DNA from: an uncultured Microscilla sp.
Lineage (GTDB): Bacteria; Bacteroidota; Bacteroidia; Cytophagales; Microscillaceae
Assembly: GCF_947493425.1 (NCBI RefSeq)
Contig: NZ_CANLRP010000001.1
Span: 124,001 to 188,000, forward strand
Reading direction: 5' to 3'
Length of the DNA stretch: 64,000 nucleotides
The notes beneath the pieces were generated by a model. That model did not search any database, had not been told where the DNA came from, and worked only from the letters and a program-made list of their open reading frames with translations. Positions 47,101 to 55,231 of the stretch are shown piece by piece. Position numbers and translations under genes: made by a program. Positions within the stretch are counted from its first letter, which is position 1, and the number at the start of each line of letters is the position of its first letter.

Positions 47101-47198
47101 CAATATGGTTTGCCACCTTGATGCTGTTTATTAGCCTGTATTTCAAACTGTTTAAGCGGGTACTTACTTTCTTAAGCTTTCGCAAAAGCTTCCGTTAA
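44157..47198 (+). CDS. TerB-like / ABCG-type ABC transporter fusion
   Basis: 1013 residues, a half-transporter with additions. Residues 1-130: two helical repeats like TerB ('ISASVDGVISASEKRVI', 'LVNSDGNLHSDESNFIDEVA'). About 165-230: a beta domain that may be a degenerate FHA. About 235-460: ABC ATPase with Walker A 'GASGSGKST' (near 267-275), Q-loop 'VGYVPQDDLLIEELTVYQNL', signature 'ISGGQRKRL', Walker B 'ILFIDEPTSGL' and H-loop 'VIHQPSSD'. Then a C-P-T-C pair, an ABCG-style 'YYGNPIEAVTYF', and a C-terminal membrane domain of about six helices interrupted by a charged loop of nearly 200 residues before the last helix. Substrate and direction (probably export) unknown. Confidence 0.88.
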   Translation: MSEPVLKSIIQLMAISASVDGVISASEKRVITDFIQEQLSAEATDAFIQLFNEYADIALAGHIQTINICKRINEELNQKQKIIVLFHLLELVNSDGNLHSDESNFIDEVAQAFNIDEHEYSIIKAFVIDDDALKLGLQNILIISSQKFDSKIKHVHRPNFKSSVGILRIPSVEMYMLKYFAGETDTYLNGFLLKDRHIYTFSNGSSIRADLIDPIYYSDVVSNFLQEQNVARITFEASHVYYTFRGGKIGLRDINVTEESGKLIGIMGASGSGKSTLINVLNGNEAPLGGKVLINGVDIHDSEEKSKIRGVVGYVPQDDLLIEELTVYQNLYYAAKLCFGHYQEEEIDELVIKTLVSLGLLEAKNLKVGSSMEKIISGGQRKRLNIGLELLREPSILFIDEPTSGLSSNDSENILDLLKELSLKGKLIFVVIHQPSSDIFKMFDKLIILDVGGYQIYYGNPIEAVTYFKDLENLINSSQGVCPTCGNVNPEQIFNIIETKIVDEYGRYTPQRKVSPTQWHKYFKERISLPKVEAIKEPPKSTLHLPSRFRQFMIFSFRDILAKLSNAQYMAIGLLEAPLLAVILAYIVRFYRVDQETGNGSYVFSENMNVPAYIFMSIIVALFIGLTISAEEIFKDAKILKRERFLHLSHSSYLFSKIFILFAFSAYQTMTFVLVGALILGIKGMTFTYWMVLFSIACNANMMGLNISRTFNSVITIYILIPLLIIPQLILGGIVVKFENVNPQLASENNVPWISEFMVSRWSFEALAVSQFKDNPHERGFYEYDHQMATADYKKVYFIPTLESKLSYCLTHIKDNDDKVRNKVQRDLKILRNEVGKELKKVPGIQLKKYPELSYEGFDFAVGEATKVYLKKLRLYYVRMYNKASKAKDRLIRERTKTKEGKAAFLSSLNRYHNKQVADMVKNTSNPLRISESDGKLIQHIYPVFQDPDNVSNLLDFRAHFFAPRKHFMGFYIDTLWFNLGAIWFATLMLFISLYFKLFKRVLTFLSFRKSFR

Positions 47199-47269
47199 TT
47201 TTTTTGAATCATAATACTGGATCAATATCATAACAACCTGTTGGTATATAACTAAAAAATAAGTACTCA

Positions 47270-48487
47270 ATGAAAATACTACATACAGCAGATTGGCATT
47301 TAGGAAAAAAGCTGGAAACGTATACTCGTTTGCCAGAGCAGGAAGAAGTGCTGGACGAAATTTGTCAAATAGCTGATCGTGAGGCCGTAGATGTAGTGAT
47401 AGTAGCCGGTGACCTGTACGATACCTTTAATCCTACCAATGATGCCATCACACTATTTTATAAAACCCTCAAACGTATCTCAAAAAATGGCACTCGACCA
47501 GTAATTGCCATTGCAGGCAACCATGACTCGCCCGACCGCATAGAAGCTCCTGATCCTTTAGCAAAAGAATGTGGCATTGTGTTGTTGGGGTTTCCTCATT
47601 CTGAGGTAAGTCCATTTAAGCTAGATACCGGATTGGAAGTAACTAAGTCTGAGCAAGGATTTTTAGAAATGAAAGTGCCAGGGCATGATGCCCCATTACG
47701 TTTGATTGTAACACCTTATGCGAATGAATTGCGTCTGAAAACATTTTTAGGCTTGACCGACAAAGAAGGAGAGTTGCGTAACTTGCTACAGCAAAGGTGG
47801 CAACAACTTGCTGATACTCATTGCAACCCGCAAGGCATTAATATGCTGGTTGCTCACTTGTTTATGATGAAAAAAGGGGGAGAAGCACCTGTAGAAGACG
47901 AGTCGGAAAAATCTATTTTGCACATAGGAGGCGCCCAGCAAATATATACTGAACAAGTACCTTCGCAAATGCAATATGTGGCATTGGGGCACTTGCATCG
48001 CTACCAAAACATAAGTGGCGCTCCCTGCCCGGTAGTATATAGCAGTAGCCCATTGGCATATAGTTTTGCCGAAGCCAACCAAACCAAGTATGTAGCAATA
48101 ATAGAGGCTGCGCCTGGTAAACCAGTAGAGGTAAATCGCATTGCCCTTGAAAAAGGAAAAAAACTACTGCGGGGTAGATTTGATGAAATGGACAAGGCAG
48201 TAGAATGGCTCAAAGAAAACCAAAATGCTTTGGTAGAGATTACCATTGTAACTGATCATTACTTGACTGCTAAAGAACGCAAAACCCTCAATGAACACCA
48301 TTCGGGTATCATTGCTATTATACCTGATGTAAAAAATAAGAACCCAAATTTATCAGACAAGGCATCAAGCATTGATACCAGCAAGCACATCGATGATTTG
48401 TTTCGCGATTATTTTAAATCAAAAAACAACGACCAGGAACCCAACGATCGTTTGATGGATTTGTTTAGGGAGGTGAGGAGTAAGTAA
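47270..48487 (+). CDS. sbcD: exonuclease SbcCD subunit D
   Basis: 405 residues, Mre11-type nuclease that with SbcC opens hairpins and cleaves DNA ends. Metallophosphoesterase motifs in order: 'HTADWHLGKK', 'VIVAGDLYDTFNP', 'VIAIAGNHDSPDR', 'MLVAHLFMMKKG' and 'YVALGHLHRYQ'. Length is normal. sbcC, the usual neighbour, is not downstream: a terminator and an opposite-strand gene follow, so the ATPase partner must lie elsewhere. Confidence 0.95.
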   Translation: MKILHTADWHLGKKLETYTRLPEQEEVLDEICQIADREAVDVVIVAGDLYDTFNPTNDAITLFYKTLKRISKNGTRPVIAIAGNHDSPDRIEAPDPLAKECGIVLLGFPHSEVSPFKLDTGLEVTKSEQGFLEMKVPGHDAPLRLIVTPYANELRLKTFLGLTDKEGELRNLLQQRWQQLADTHCNPQGINMLVAHLFMMKKGGEAPVEDESEKSILHIGGAQQIYTEQVPSQMQYVALGHLHRYQNISGAPCPVVYSSSPLAYSFAEANQTKYVAIIEAAPGKPVEVNRIALEKGKKLLRGRFDEMDKAVEWLKENQNALVEITIVTDHYLTAKERKTLNEHHSGIIAIIPDVKNKNPNLSDKASSIDTSKHIDDLFRDYFKSKNNDQEPNDRLMDLFREVRSK

Positions 48488-48569
48488 AAACTTAAATGGT
48501 TGTGTGAAACGAGTCTAAAATCATTTACAAAAAGAGAATCTTTTGCTCAAAGCGTAACAATGGAAAGTA

Positions 48570-48602
48570 AAAGCTCAAGGCAGTGATGTTGCCTTGAGCT
48601 TT
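48570..48602. terminator. bidirectional terminator after sbcD
   Basis: AAAGCTCAAGGCA (48570-48582) pairs perfectly with TGCCTTGAGCTTT (48590-48602). Serves sbcD and the convergent small gene. Confidence 0.88.
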
Positions 48603-48617
48603 GTTGCTTTTGACTTG

Positions 48618-48866
48618 TTACACTTCTTTGGTTTGAGTAAGCAAGTCGTACAGATTAAATTCGTTGAGTAGGCATTGCAGCTCTATAATAGTATTTTGCA
48701 AATAGCGCGTGAGTTGCTCAGACTCGTTTGCCCGAAGGTAATCGAGCGAGGTATCAGCGTTGAGAGCAAAAGCCTCTAAACGAATACGTAAACTAAGGGC
48801 AAATAAATCTAAAGGTTGAGCGGGCACCTCAATTTGTGCCTCCAAATTTAAATTAATATCTTGCAT
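48618..48866 (-). CDS. small unknown protein, likely regulated
   Basis: 82 residues from the ATG at 48866, preferred over a longer frame to 49019 because a promoter and palindrome lie between. The sequence is helical: 'PLDLFALSLRIRLEAFALNA', 'LDYLRANESEQLTRYLQNTI' and 'LQCLLNEFNLYDLL'. Not recognised. Its strong promoter with an overlapping 21-base palindrome suggests tight control. Confidence 0.55.
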   Translation of the reverse strand: MQDINLNLEAQIEVPAQPLDLFALSLRIRLEAFALNADTSLDYLRANESEQLTRYLQNTIIELQCLLNEFNLYDLLTQTKEV

Positions 48867-48933
48867 ACTGTATGCATTAAGTTGTTTTACAAAAAGCCCT
48901 TGAGGAAGGTTCCAAGCTAAACCTCTTGGGCTT

Positions 48934-48988
48934 ATATTCTTACCGTAAGAATATGAACAAATATAACAAAAAAGCTTACCTTTTGCAA
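48934..48988 (-). promoter_or_regulatory. promoter with palindromic operator at the start site
   Basis: Minus strand: TTG (48988-48986), exactly 20 bases, TATATTTG (48965-48958), a perfect promoter. Four bases on lies a perfect palindrome with 10-base arms ATATTCTTAC / GTAAGAATAT (48934-48954, one central base). It covers the expected transcription start near 48951, the classic place for a repressor. Confidence 0.7.
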
Positions 48989-49119
48989 GAAAAATAAAGG
49001 TTAAGTTGCTGGTTATCAAGTAACTAAATGTGAATGTTTAGCATTGCTTCATGCGCATATATAATTCCCTTCGCACTCTCCTATAATTCAAAAACAGTGT
49101 TTGTTAGCAAAAAGAAAAC

Positions 49120-49653
49120 TTAGTCTTGTCCATCTCTCAACAACCTGATGTATTGATGCCAAGGACCAACATCTTGAGCATAATGCTTTACCAATGCCCG
49201 CGATATTTGATTGAGGTGTGCCATATCATGGATAGTCCAGGTAGCAAGCAACTCTTGTAGAGTGACTGTACCCAAGTCGGGATGAATGCCTGTTTTAGTC
49301 AAATCTGTTGGGCTTAAGTTCCAGGATTTTAACTCTTGTAAATTGGCTTGCTGGAGTTGGTCAAACTCCTCTAGTAACTCATCTAAGGTTGTGCCTACCG
49401 ATAATTGCTCTTGAGCAAAGCGATCAAAGGGCACAAATGTTTTATCGGCTTGGTTGCCCAAAATAATTCGCCCTCGTGGTATCCAATCGGTTTGCTCTCC
49501 GTGGATCAAATGCCCTACGATGTCAAAAGCGTTCCAGGTGTTTGCCCCCTCGTTGATGTGCGCCCAATCATATTGCAAACCCGTAAATAGCGTCTTATAT
49601 GCTTGCGGGGTACGTGCCAACAACTCAATAGATTTATCTAAATGAAAATTCAT
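49120..49653 (-). CDS. DinB-family putative metal-dependent protein
   Basis: 177 residues from ATG 49653. DinB/DUF664 four-helix bundle: 'TWNAFDIVGHLIHGEQTDWI' supplies the first His of the metal triad and 'ATWTIHDMAHLNQISRAL' the two others (H-x-x-x-H). Such proteins act as thiol transferases or have unknown roles. The second four-helix DinB-like protein of the window (the first is at 19492), but only distantly related to it. Confidence 0.9.
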   Translation of the reverse strand: MNFHLDKSIELLARTPQAYKTLFTGLQYDWAHINEGANTWNAFDIVGHLIHGEQTDWIPRGRIILGNQADKTFVPFDRFAQEQLSVGTTLDELLEEFDQLQQANLQELKSWNLSPTDLTKTGIHPDLGTVTLQELLATWTIHDMAHLNQISRALVKHYAQDVGPWHQYIRLLRDGQD

Positions 49654-49912
49654 CGTTTTTATGGTCAAGAAAGTCAAAAGTTCTTATGTTGTCAAAATTT
49701 TGCTGGAAAATTAGGAGCGAGGCAATTAACAATTTGGTTGCCCTGATAACCCATTGTTCCTTCCATAAGTATAAGTAAACCTGGGTTAAAACAGGAAAGC
49801 AGGTTCTACGTTTATTATTATGAAGACTGAAAATGGTTGACTTAATCACTTGCTATAAACCCTCAACTACTAGGTTCCAACTATTCAAAATTGTCTAACA
49901 TCGTCTTTCTTT

Positions 49913-52675
49913 ATGCGAACTTGCTCATTTTTATTAATGTGTTCATTGAGTTTTTTAATGATGGTCTGTTTATCATTACAAGCCCAAAATAAGCTCAAGG
50001 TAGATTCTCTGAAAGAAGTGCTCCAGGCTAATATTTCAGACAAACAAAAGGCAGACACATATAATTGTTTAGCCTATCAATACAGGTATGCTGACTCTTC
50101 TAAAGTAGCTTTTTATACTTCTCAGTCAATAATGTTGGCAAAAAAAGCCAACTATGGCGCTGCACAAGCCGATGCCTTGTACTACCTGGGGTGGGTTACC
50201 ATGATCAAAGGACACTACCAAGAAGCAAACCGTTTTTATGAACACTGCATGGAGGTGGCACAAGAAGCTGGCTATGCAAAAGGTAAGGCCAATGCCCTGA
50301 ACGGGATAGGGGTTGTTTATCGTATGCAAAGCAACTACCCTCAGGCATTAAAAATGTACCAAAAATCTCTCAAGATTCGATACAAAATCGGCGATCAAAG
50401 GGCAGTAGCAGAAAGCTATAACAATATAGGTTTTGTTTACTTGTGTCAGAGCAAACATACTCAAGCGCTCAGAATGTATCATACCGCCCTTATTATATAC
50501 AAACAAACTAGAGATTTGCAAGGAATAGGCAGGAGTTATGTGAAAATAGGAGAGGTACACCGTATACTCAACGAATACCCTCAGGCACTTAAAATGCACC
50601 AAAATGCGCTTCGAGCTCACAAAAAGTTGAGGAATAAGCAACAGATGGCACTTAGCTACATTAAAATAGGTGATGTGTATCGAGCACAAGGCAACTATCT
50701 TAAGGCATTTAAAGTCTATCAAGAGTCTCTCAAGTTGCAGGAACAGATTAGTGATAAAGTAGGTGTATCTTGGAGTTACTTTAAACTAGGAGAGGTACAT
50801 CGCATGCAAAGAGAATATGACCAAGCACTTAAAATGCACCAAAAAGCGCTTAAAATACGCAAGCAAATCAGAATTAAAAGACTTACTGCCTGGAGCTATA
50901 CCAAACTGGGGCGCATATACGACTTGCAAGGTGCGCATTTCCAGGCACTCAATATGCACCAAAAAGCGCTTAAAATACGCGAGCAAATTGGAGATCAGAT
51001 TGACATTAGCTGGAGCTATGATGAAATAGGCAAAATACACTGTATTCGGAAAGAGTACAAGCAGGCACTCAAGATGCACAAGGAAGCGCTTAAAATACGA
51101 AAAAAGCTGGGTGCCAAAACCTGGGAGGTGAAGTCTTACCTGTTGATAGGGCGAGTTTATCTCACCCAAAAGAGAGCCGATTCGGTCAAGTTTTATTTTG
51201 AAAAAGCCTTGGCATTGAGGGGGGAAATTGGAGAGCCACTGGCACAAGATTACGTAATTTTAGGAACCGCCTATTGTGTACTGGGTAATTATAAAGAAGC
51301 CCAACACCACTTGGAAAAAGGCATTCAGATGGCTAAAGAAAATGGTCGACCAGAGACTGTTAGGGACGGAGCTGAGTACTTGGTCAAAACTTATGAGGGG
51401 CTAGGACAAATTGACAAAGCTTACCAGTGTCTGAAGCTTTTCACACAAATGGCAGATAGTTTGCTTAATGGGGAAAATATTCGTAAAGTAGCCCAGTTAG
51501 AGGAGAGGTACATAGCAGGTAAACAGCAAGATTCACTTTCGGCGATTCAAGCGAGCGAACGGAAAGTATTGGTGGCTGAGATTAACGCCCAAAGAGCCAA
51601 CCGCCGTACAGCATTGATCGGAGCCGGTTTGTTGGTGATACTACTCTTGGTTTTGGGTTTGTTTTATCATAGCAAACAACGTGGTAACCAGATGCTGGTT
51701 GCTACCAATGCCCAATTGGTAGAGCTAGACCGATTTAAACAGCAAATGCTTGGAATGATTGTACATGACCTCAAAAATCCACTCAACTCTATTATTGGCT
51801 TATCTGAAGAGCAAACCAACCCCCAGTTTTTTACTGACATCAATCGTTCGGGTAAGCGTATGCATCACCTGATTATGAATATATTGGATGTGCAAAAAAT
51901 GGAAGAGCACCGACTAAAAATTGAGCCACAAACTACTTTGGCAGAAACCATCATCAATGCAGCTGTAGCACAAGTAAACTACATTATACAAGAAAAAGGA
52001 CTAAAGCTCAAAGTGGGATGTTTGACTGGTTTTTCTGTAAACGTAGATATTGATCTAATGGAACGGGTAGTGGTAAACCTGTTAACCAACGCTACCAAAT
52101 ATACGCCTGTAGGTGGCACAATCACCATTGATATAGTGTCTGATGCCCCAACGGGTTTTTGCAAAATACAGGTAAGTGATACAGGGGTGGGCATTGCGCC
52201 TGAACATTTAGATAAAGTATTTGATAAGTACCAGCAGGCTTTTGCCAAAAAATTGGGACAGATGCGTTCTACTGGGTTGGGGCTTACCTTTTGTAAGTTG
52301 GCAACCGAGGCGCATGGGGGAAACTTAGAGGTTGCTTCTGTTCGGGGCAAAGGAGCTACTTTTGGGTTTACTGTGCCCTTGTCAGAAAACCAGCCCATAT
52401 CATTGCCTCAGGAACTAAAAACAGAAATTACGGATGTCAGCGACTCACAAAATATTGTGCTCACATTTACCAAAACAGAAAAAGAAATACTACAGTCTAT
52501 TCTTCCCCAGCTGGTAAAATGTAAGTTGTATGAAATAAGTAAAATAGGGAAAATACTGGATACATTACCCGTAGATGTAAGTGAAAATATTAAGGAATGG
52601 ATGAGTGCATTGAAGGACGCGATATATACACATGATACTACGCGTTTTCAGGAGTTGCTAGATATAGTGCAGTAA
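49913..52675 (+). CDS. TPR-sensor histidine kinase
   Basis: 920 residues. Signal peptide (1-25, ending LQAQN), about ten tetratricopeptide repeats (45-500) with repeated 'YPQALKMYQKSLKIR'-like units, a coiled segment, one membrane span (about 565-585, 'ALIGAGLLVILLLVLGLFY'), then a kinase core: H-box 'GMIVHDLKNPLNSIIGL' with His618, N-box 'VVNLLTNATKYTP', G1 'VSDTGVGIAP', 'VFDKYQQA', G2 'RSTGLGLTFCKL'. A 90-residue C-terminal helical extension has no recognised family. The periplasmic TPRs probably sense a protein or peptide. No response regulator gene is adjacent, so the partner is elsewhere. Confidence 0.93.
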   Translation: MRTCSFLLMCSLSFLMMVCLSLQAQNKLKVDSLKEVLQANISDKQKADTYNCLAYQYRYADSSKVAFYTSQSIMLAKKANYGAAQADALYYLGWVTMIKGHYQEANRFYEHCMEVAQEAGYAKGKANALNGIGVVYRMQSNYPQALKMYQKSLKIRYKIGDQRAVAESYNNIGFVYLCQSKHTQALRMYHTALIIYKQTRDLQGIGRSYVKIGEVHRILNEYPQALKMHQNALRAHKKLRNKQQMALSYIKIGDVYRAQGNYLKAFKVYQESLKLQEQISDKVGVSWSYFKLGEVHRMQREYDQALKMHQKALKIRKQIRIKRLTAWSYTKLGRIYDLQGAHFQALNMHQKALKIREQIGDQIDISWSYDEIGKIHCIRKEYKQALKMHKEALKIRKKLGAKTWEVKSYLLIGRVYLTQKRADSVKFYFEKALALRGEIGEPLAQDYVILGTAYCVLGNYKEAQHHLEKGIQMAKENGRPETVRDGAEYLVKTYEGLGQIDKAYQCLKLFTQMADSLLNGENIRKVAQLEERYIAGKQQDSLSAIQASERKVLVAEINAQRANRRTALIGAGLLVILLLVLGLFYHSKQRGNQMLVATNAQLVELDRFKQQMLGMIVHDLKNPLNSIIGLSEEQTNPQFFTDINRSGKRMHHLIMNILDVQKMEEHRLKIEPQTTLAETIINAAVAQVNYIIQEKGLKLKVGCLTGFSVNVDIDLMERVVVNLLTNATKYTPVGGTITIDIVSDAPTGFCKIQVSDTGVGIAPEHLDKVFDKYQQAFAKKLGQMRSTGLGLTFCKLATEAHGGNLEVASVRGKGATFGFTVPLSENQPISLPQELKTEITDVSDSQNIVLTFTKTEKEILQSILPQLVKCKLYEISKIGKILDTLPVDVSENIKEWMSALKDAIYTHDTTRFQELLDIVQ

Positions 52676-52758
52676 GCAGTAGTATCTGTTATTTACCCTC
52701 CTACTTTTTAACCAACGGCTTGTCTTAGTAGTATCTTGTTAGTTTTAATTTTACTACT

Positions 52759-53430
52759 ATGAAACAAACCATATTTGTAAGTATGTTGTTATGGCTCAGT
52801 ATGCCTGCTACTGGCATTGGTCAGGCAAATCTGCCCAAGCATCTGACAGTAACCCTCAACACGCATACCCATAGCATTTATATTAACGGTCAAACGATCT
52901 TGCAACCCTTTGACCTCAAGCAAATAAACCGAATATTAGGTAAGCCCAGCCGTACTCAAACACACACTCGTAAAATACGCTTCGAGAGACGAGGCTATCG
53001 GAGTGTACCACCTACTTCTGAAATGATAGATATGACAGAGTATTATTATATTTATGATCAATGGGGGTTGATGTTTGTCAAGAGCAACTCTATAATCAAA
53101 GCCAAACCTTTGAAACTCATCGTGTTTTTTCGTAACCCAAGAATATTTACTAATACCCGTTCCTTCAACTACCGCCCTTATACTGCCTTTGTTGGTACCC
53201 TGAACCTTAATGGAAATACCGTGTTGCCCAATCAAAAAGTAGTACCTGCTGGAGTAGATGATCAAAGCGAAGGGTTTACTCAGTGGGGTGTTTTATGGGG
53301 AGCTACTTCTATAGGTACTGTGATAGACCGCCTGTATAGTGCCAAAGCATCACCTCATCTAATGATATATTTGGATGCGGGCAAAACTCAACGTATAAGT
53401 TATATAAAAGTTTTTTCAAAAAGCCATTGA
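52759..53430 (+). CDS. secreted protein of unknown function
   Basis: 223 residues with a signal peptide (1-22, ending GIGQA). The mature part reads as an all-beta domain: 'LTVTLNTHTHSIYINGQTIL', 'RILGKPSRTQTHTRK', 'YYYIYDQWGLMFVKSN', 'FVGTLNLNGNTVLPNQ'. The phrase pattern 'I-L-G-K-P-S ... Y-D-x-W-G-[LI]' recurs in small Bacteroidota proteins of unknown function (DUF7738-like); this naming is tentative. It is 84 bases after the histidine kinase gene on the same strand. Confidence 0.65.
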   Translation: MKQTIFVSMLLWLSMPATGIGQANLPKHLTVTLNTHTHSIYINGQTILQPFDLKQINRILGKPSRTQTHTRKIRFERRGYRSVPPTSEMIDMTEYYYIYDQWGLMFVKSNSIIKAKPLKLIVFFRNPRIFTNTRSFNYRPYTAFVGTLNLNGNTVLPNQKVVPAGVDDQSEGFTQWGVLWGATSIGTVIDRLYSAKASPHLMIYLDAGKTQRISYIKVFSKSH

Positions 53431-53468
53431 TTGTTGTTTAGCATAGCACTATCCTCACCCAGGCTTGC

Positions 53469-55046
53469 TTAGCCCCCCAACACAGCCCTCAAACCCTCCA
53501 ATGTACGGTTTTTCACGGCTGCCCAGGCATCTTGTAAGGCAGGGTTGCTTGCTGTTTCATACTTTTGCCACAAGTAATCGTTTTTTGCCACCGTTATAAT
53601 CAGTTGATCCATAAATGCCTCATAAAATTCCATCCCTAGTTTGTTGTGCCCTTTGATCTGCGAAATATGCCCATAAATAGAAGAATGCTCTATATTACCC
53701 AACAATAATAGTAAGGCATTACGAAGCTTTCGCTTACGGTTCCGATCGTTATCTACTACCTCAGGAGCAGTAAAGTAGGCTTTGATCTGTTCACCCAAAG
53801 CTGGATGAGCAAACAAGGCTTCATAAAAATGATTAAAAAACTCAGGGTTGCGAATACAGCAACGCCTATAGCTTGCCAGCGCCAAATCAATACTTTTGTT
53901 TTTATGCAAGTGAATTGCCTGAAGTTCGTGTTTTACCTCGCCCATACTAAAGTAGCGGTCATTGGGGTGGTACGCCAGCATTTTCTTTAATACACTCCGG
54001 AGTTTTGTATCTTCTATTTGTGCCAATACCTGTTGATTGACCTTTTGTACATTAAAAAAGTGGAGGCGATGTTGAAATACCTCTTGTAGTGAAGCCTTAC
54101 CTCGGCTTAGTGGACGAAACAAAGGCGTGCCTGTGAGCATCTCAAAAATAACCGCACCTAACGAAAACTGGTCAGACTTTTCGGTAGCATTGCGCATATC
54201 GGCCAAAGCCTCTGGAGCCGCATAATGCAAGTCGGCAAGAAAGTGTTCTCCCTCCTGCGGTGTTTTTACATTATCAAGTAGCTCAAATGGCGAAATAATA
54301 GGCTTTAGCTCATTATCTATTAGTATTTTAGACGAACGAATTCGTTGATGAATTTCTCCATGAGTATGTAAATAATCAATGGCATCTGCCAATTGAATTG
54401 CCATCTCTATAGCGCTGACTCTGGTAAGTGGCAATACCCTCAAAATAGATTGAAGCGAAATACCATCTACATACTCTAGTATCAGGCATTGCGGAAAGCT
54501 GTCTAAATGGGTACCCAATATTTTAATGATGTTGCGATGTTTGAAGTTCAATATTCGGTCGATACGGGCATCTCTGGCTCGTTTGCTTGCTGTCTGAGTT
54601 TCTTTATCTACCGGACCAAACTCGTATTTTTTTAGTGCCCTGATGATTATCCTACGGTTAGAGTTGAGTTCGGTACCGTGGTAAAATACCGCCGAATTGC
54701 CATTGATAGGATCTTTTACCTCATAATGAGCCGCTAGTTTGAGTTTGAGTTGTTTTTCCAGCGATTTAGACGAAATTCGGAAAAGGTAGGCAAAGTTGTT
54801 TCTTGCAAAACCTTCAATATCATCGCATAATTTAAGGGTTGTACGCCTCAACAAGTTTTTTTCCAGTTCTATATTTTCTGAAGTAGCCACCCGTCCCAAT
54901 TCGTTCGACTTGTTTTCCTTTATTCTTGCCCTTAGGTTGAGGTATTCGTTTCTAAGTTCTTCTACCGTATCAAAAAAAGCATCGTCTAAAATACGGCAGG
55001 CAATATCCAGGTCATTGCTGGAAACACGTTGTTTTAGGTTTTTCAT
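53469..55046 (-). CDS. EAD11-like / pseudokinase / globin-like protein
   Basis: 525 residues in three parts. (1) Residues 1-80, helical, with 'LRNEYLNLRARIKENKS', 'ELGRVAT' and 'ELEKNLLRRTTLKLCDDIE': matches the layout of effector-associated domain EAD11, a death-like adaptor of bacterial conflict systems. (2) Residues about 115-380, a eukaryote-type protein kinase fold with Lys139 (A-L-K), 'HRNIIKILG', 'APEAL' (277-281), 'KSDQFSLGAVIFEMLTG', but the HRD loop is H233-Q-R, so the catalytic Asp is Arg235 and the Asn is Lys240, and the DFG is lost ('ISPFEL', 251-256). It should be inactive. (3) Residues about 395-525, resembling a sensor globin: 'PEFFNHFYEALFAHPALG', 'IKGHNKLGMEFYEAFMD', 'LQDAWAAVKNRTLEGL'; His460 or His467 could bind haem. 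Cytoplasmic. Domains 1 and 3 are recognised by pattern only. Confidence 0.8.
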   Translation of the reverse strand: MKNLKQRVSSNDLDIACRILDDAFFDTVEELRNEYLNLRARIKENKSNELGRVATSENIELEKNLLRRTTLKLCDDIEGFARNNFAYLFRISSKSLEKQLKLKLAAHYEVKDPINGNSAVFYHGTELNSNRRIIIRALKKYEFGPVDKETQTASKRARDARIDRILNFKHRNIIKILGTHLDSFPQCLILEYVDGISLQSILRVLPLTRVSAIEMAIQLADAIDYLHTHGEIHQRIRSSKILIDNELKPIISPFELLDNVKTPQEGEHFLADLHYAAPEALADMRNATEKSDQFSLGAVIFEMLTGTPLFRPLSRGKASLQEVFQHRLHFFNVQKVNQQVLAQIEDTKLRSVLKKMLAYHPNDRYFSMGEVKHELQAIHLHKNKSIDLALASYRRCCIRNPEFFNHFYEALFAHPALGEQIKAYFTAPEVVDNDRNRKRKLRNALLLLLGNIEHSSIYGHISQIKGHNKLGMEFYEAFMDQLIITVAKNDYLWQKYETASNPALQDAWAAVKNRTLEGLRAVLGG

Positions 55047-55231
55047 TATCTGGAAGTTTTTGGTAGTTTGTTTTACAAGTTAGCACAAATCAAAAACTTA
55101 GCAAATGCCTGGCAGCAAGTTGATGGTCTAATAAGTTGTGTGGGTTTTGTTTTTGAGATGAATAAAGTTTGTTGCTGGCAGTAAAATAGTCCAAAGTTCA
55201 GAATGGGTTGATTTTAAACAAGCCCTCAATG

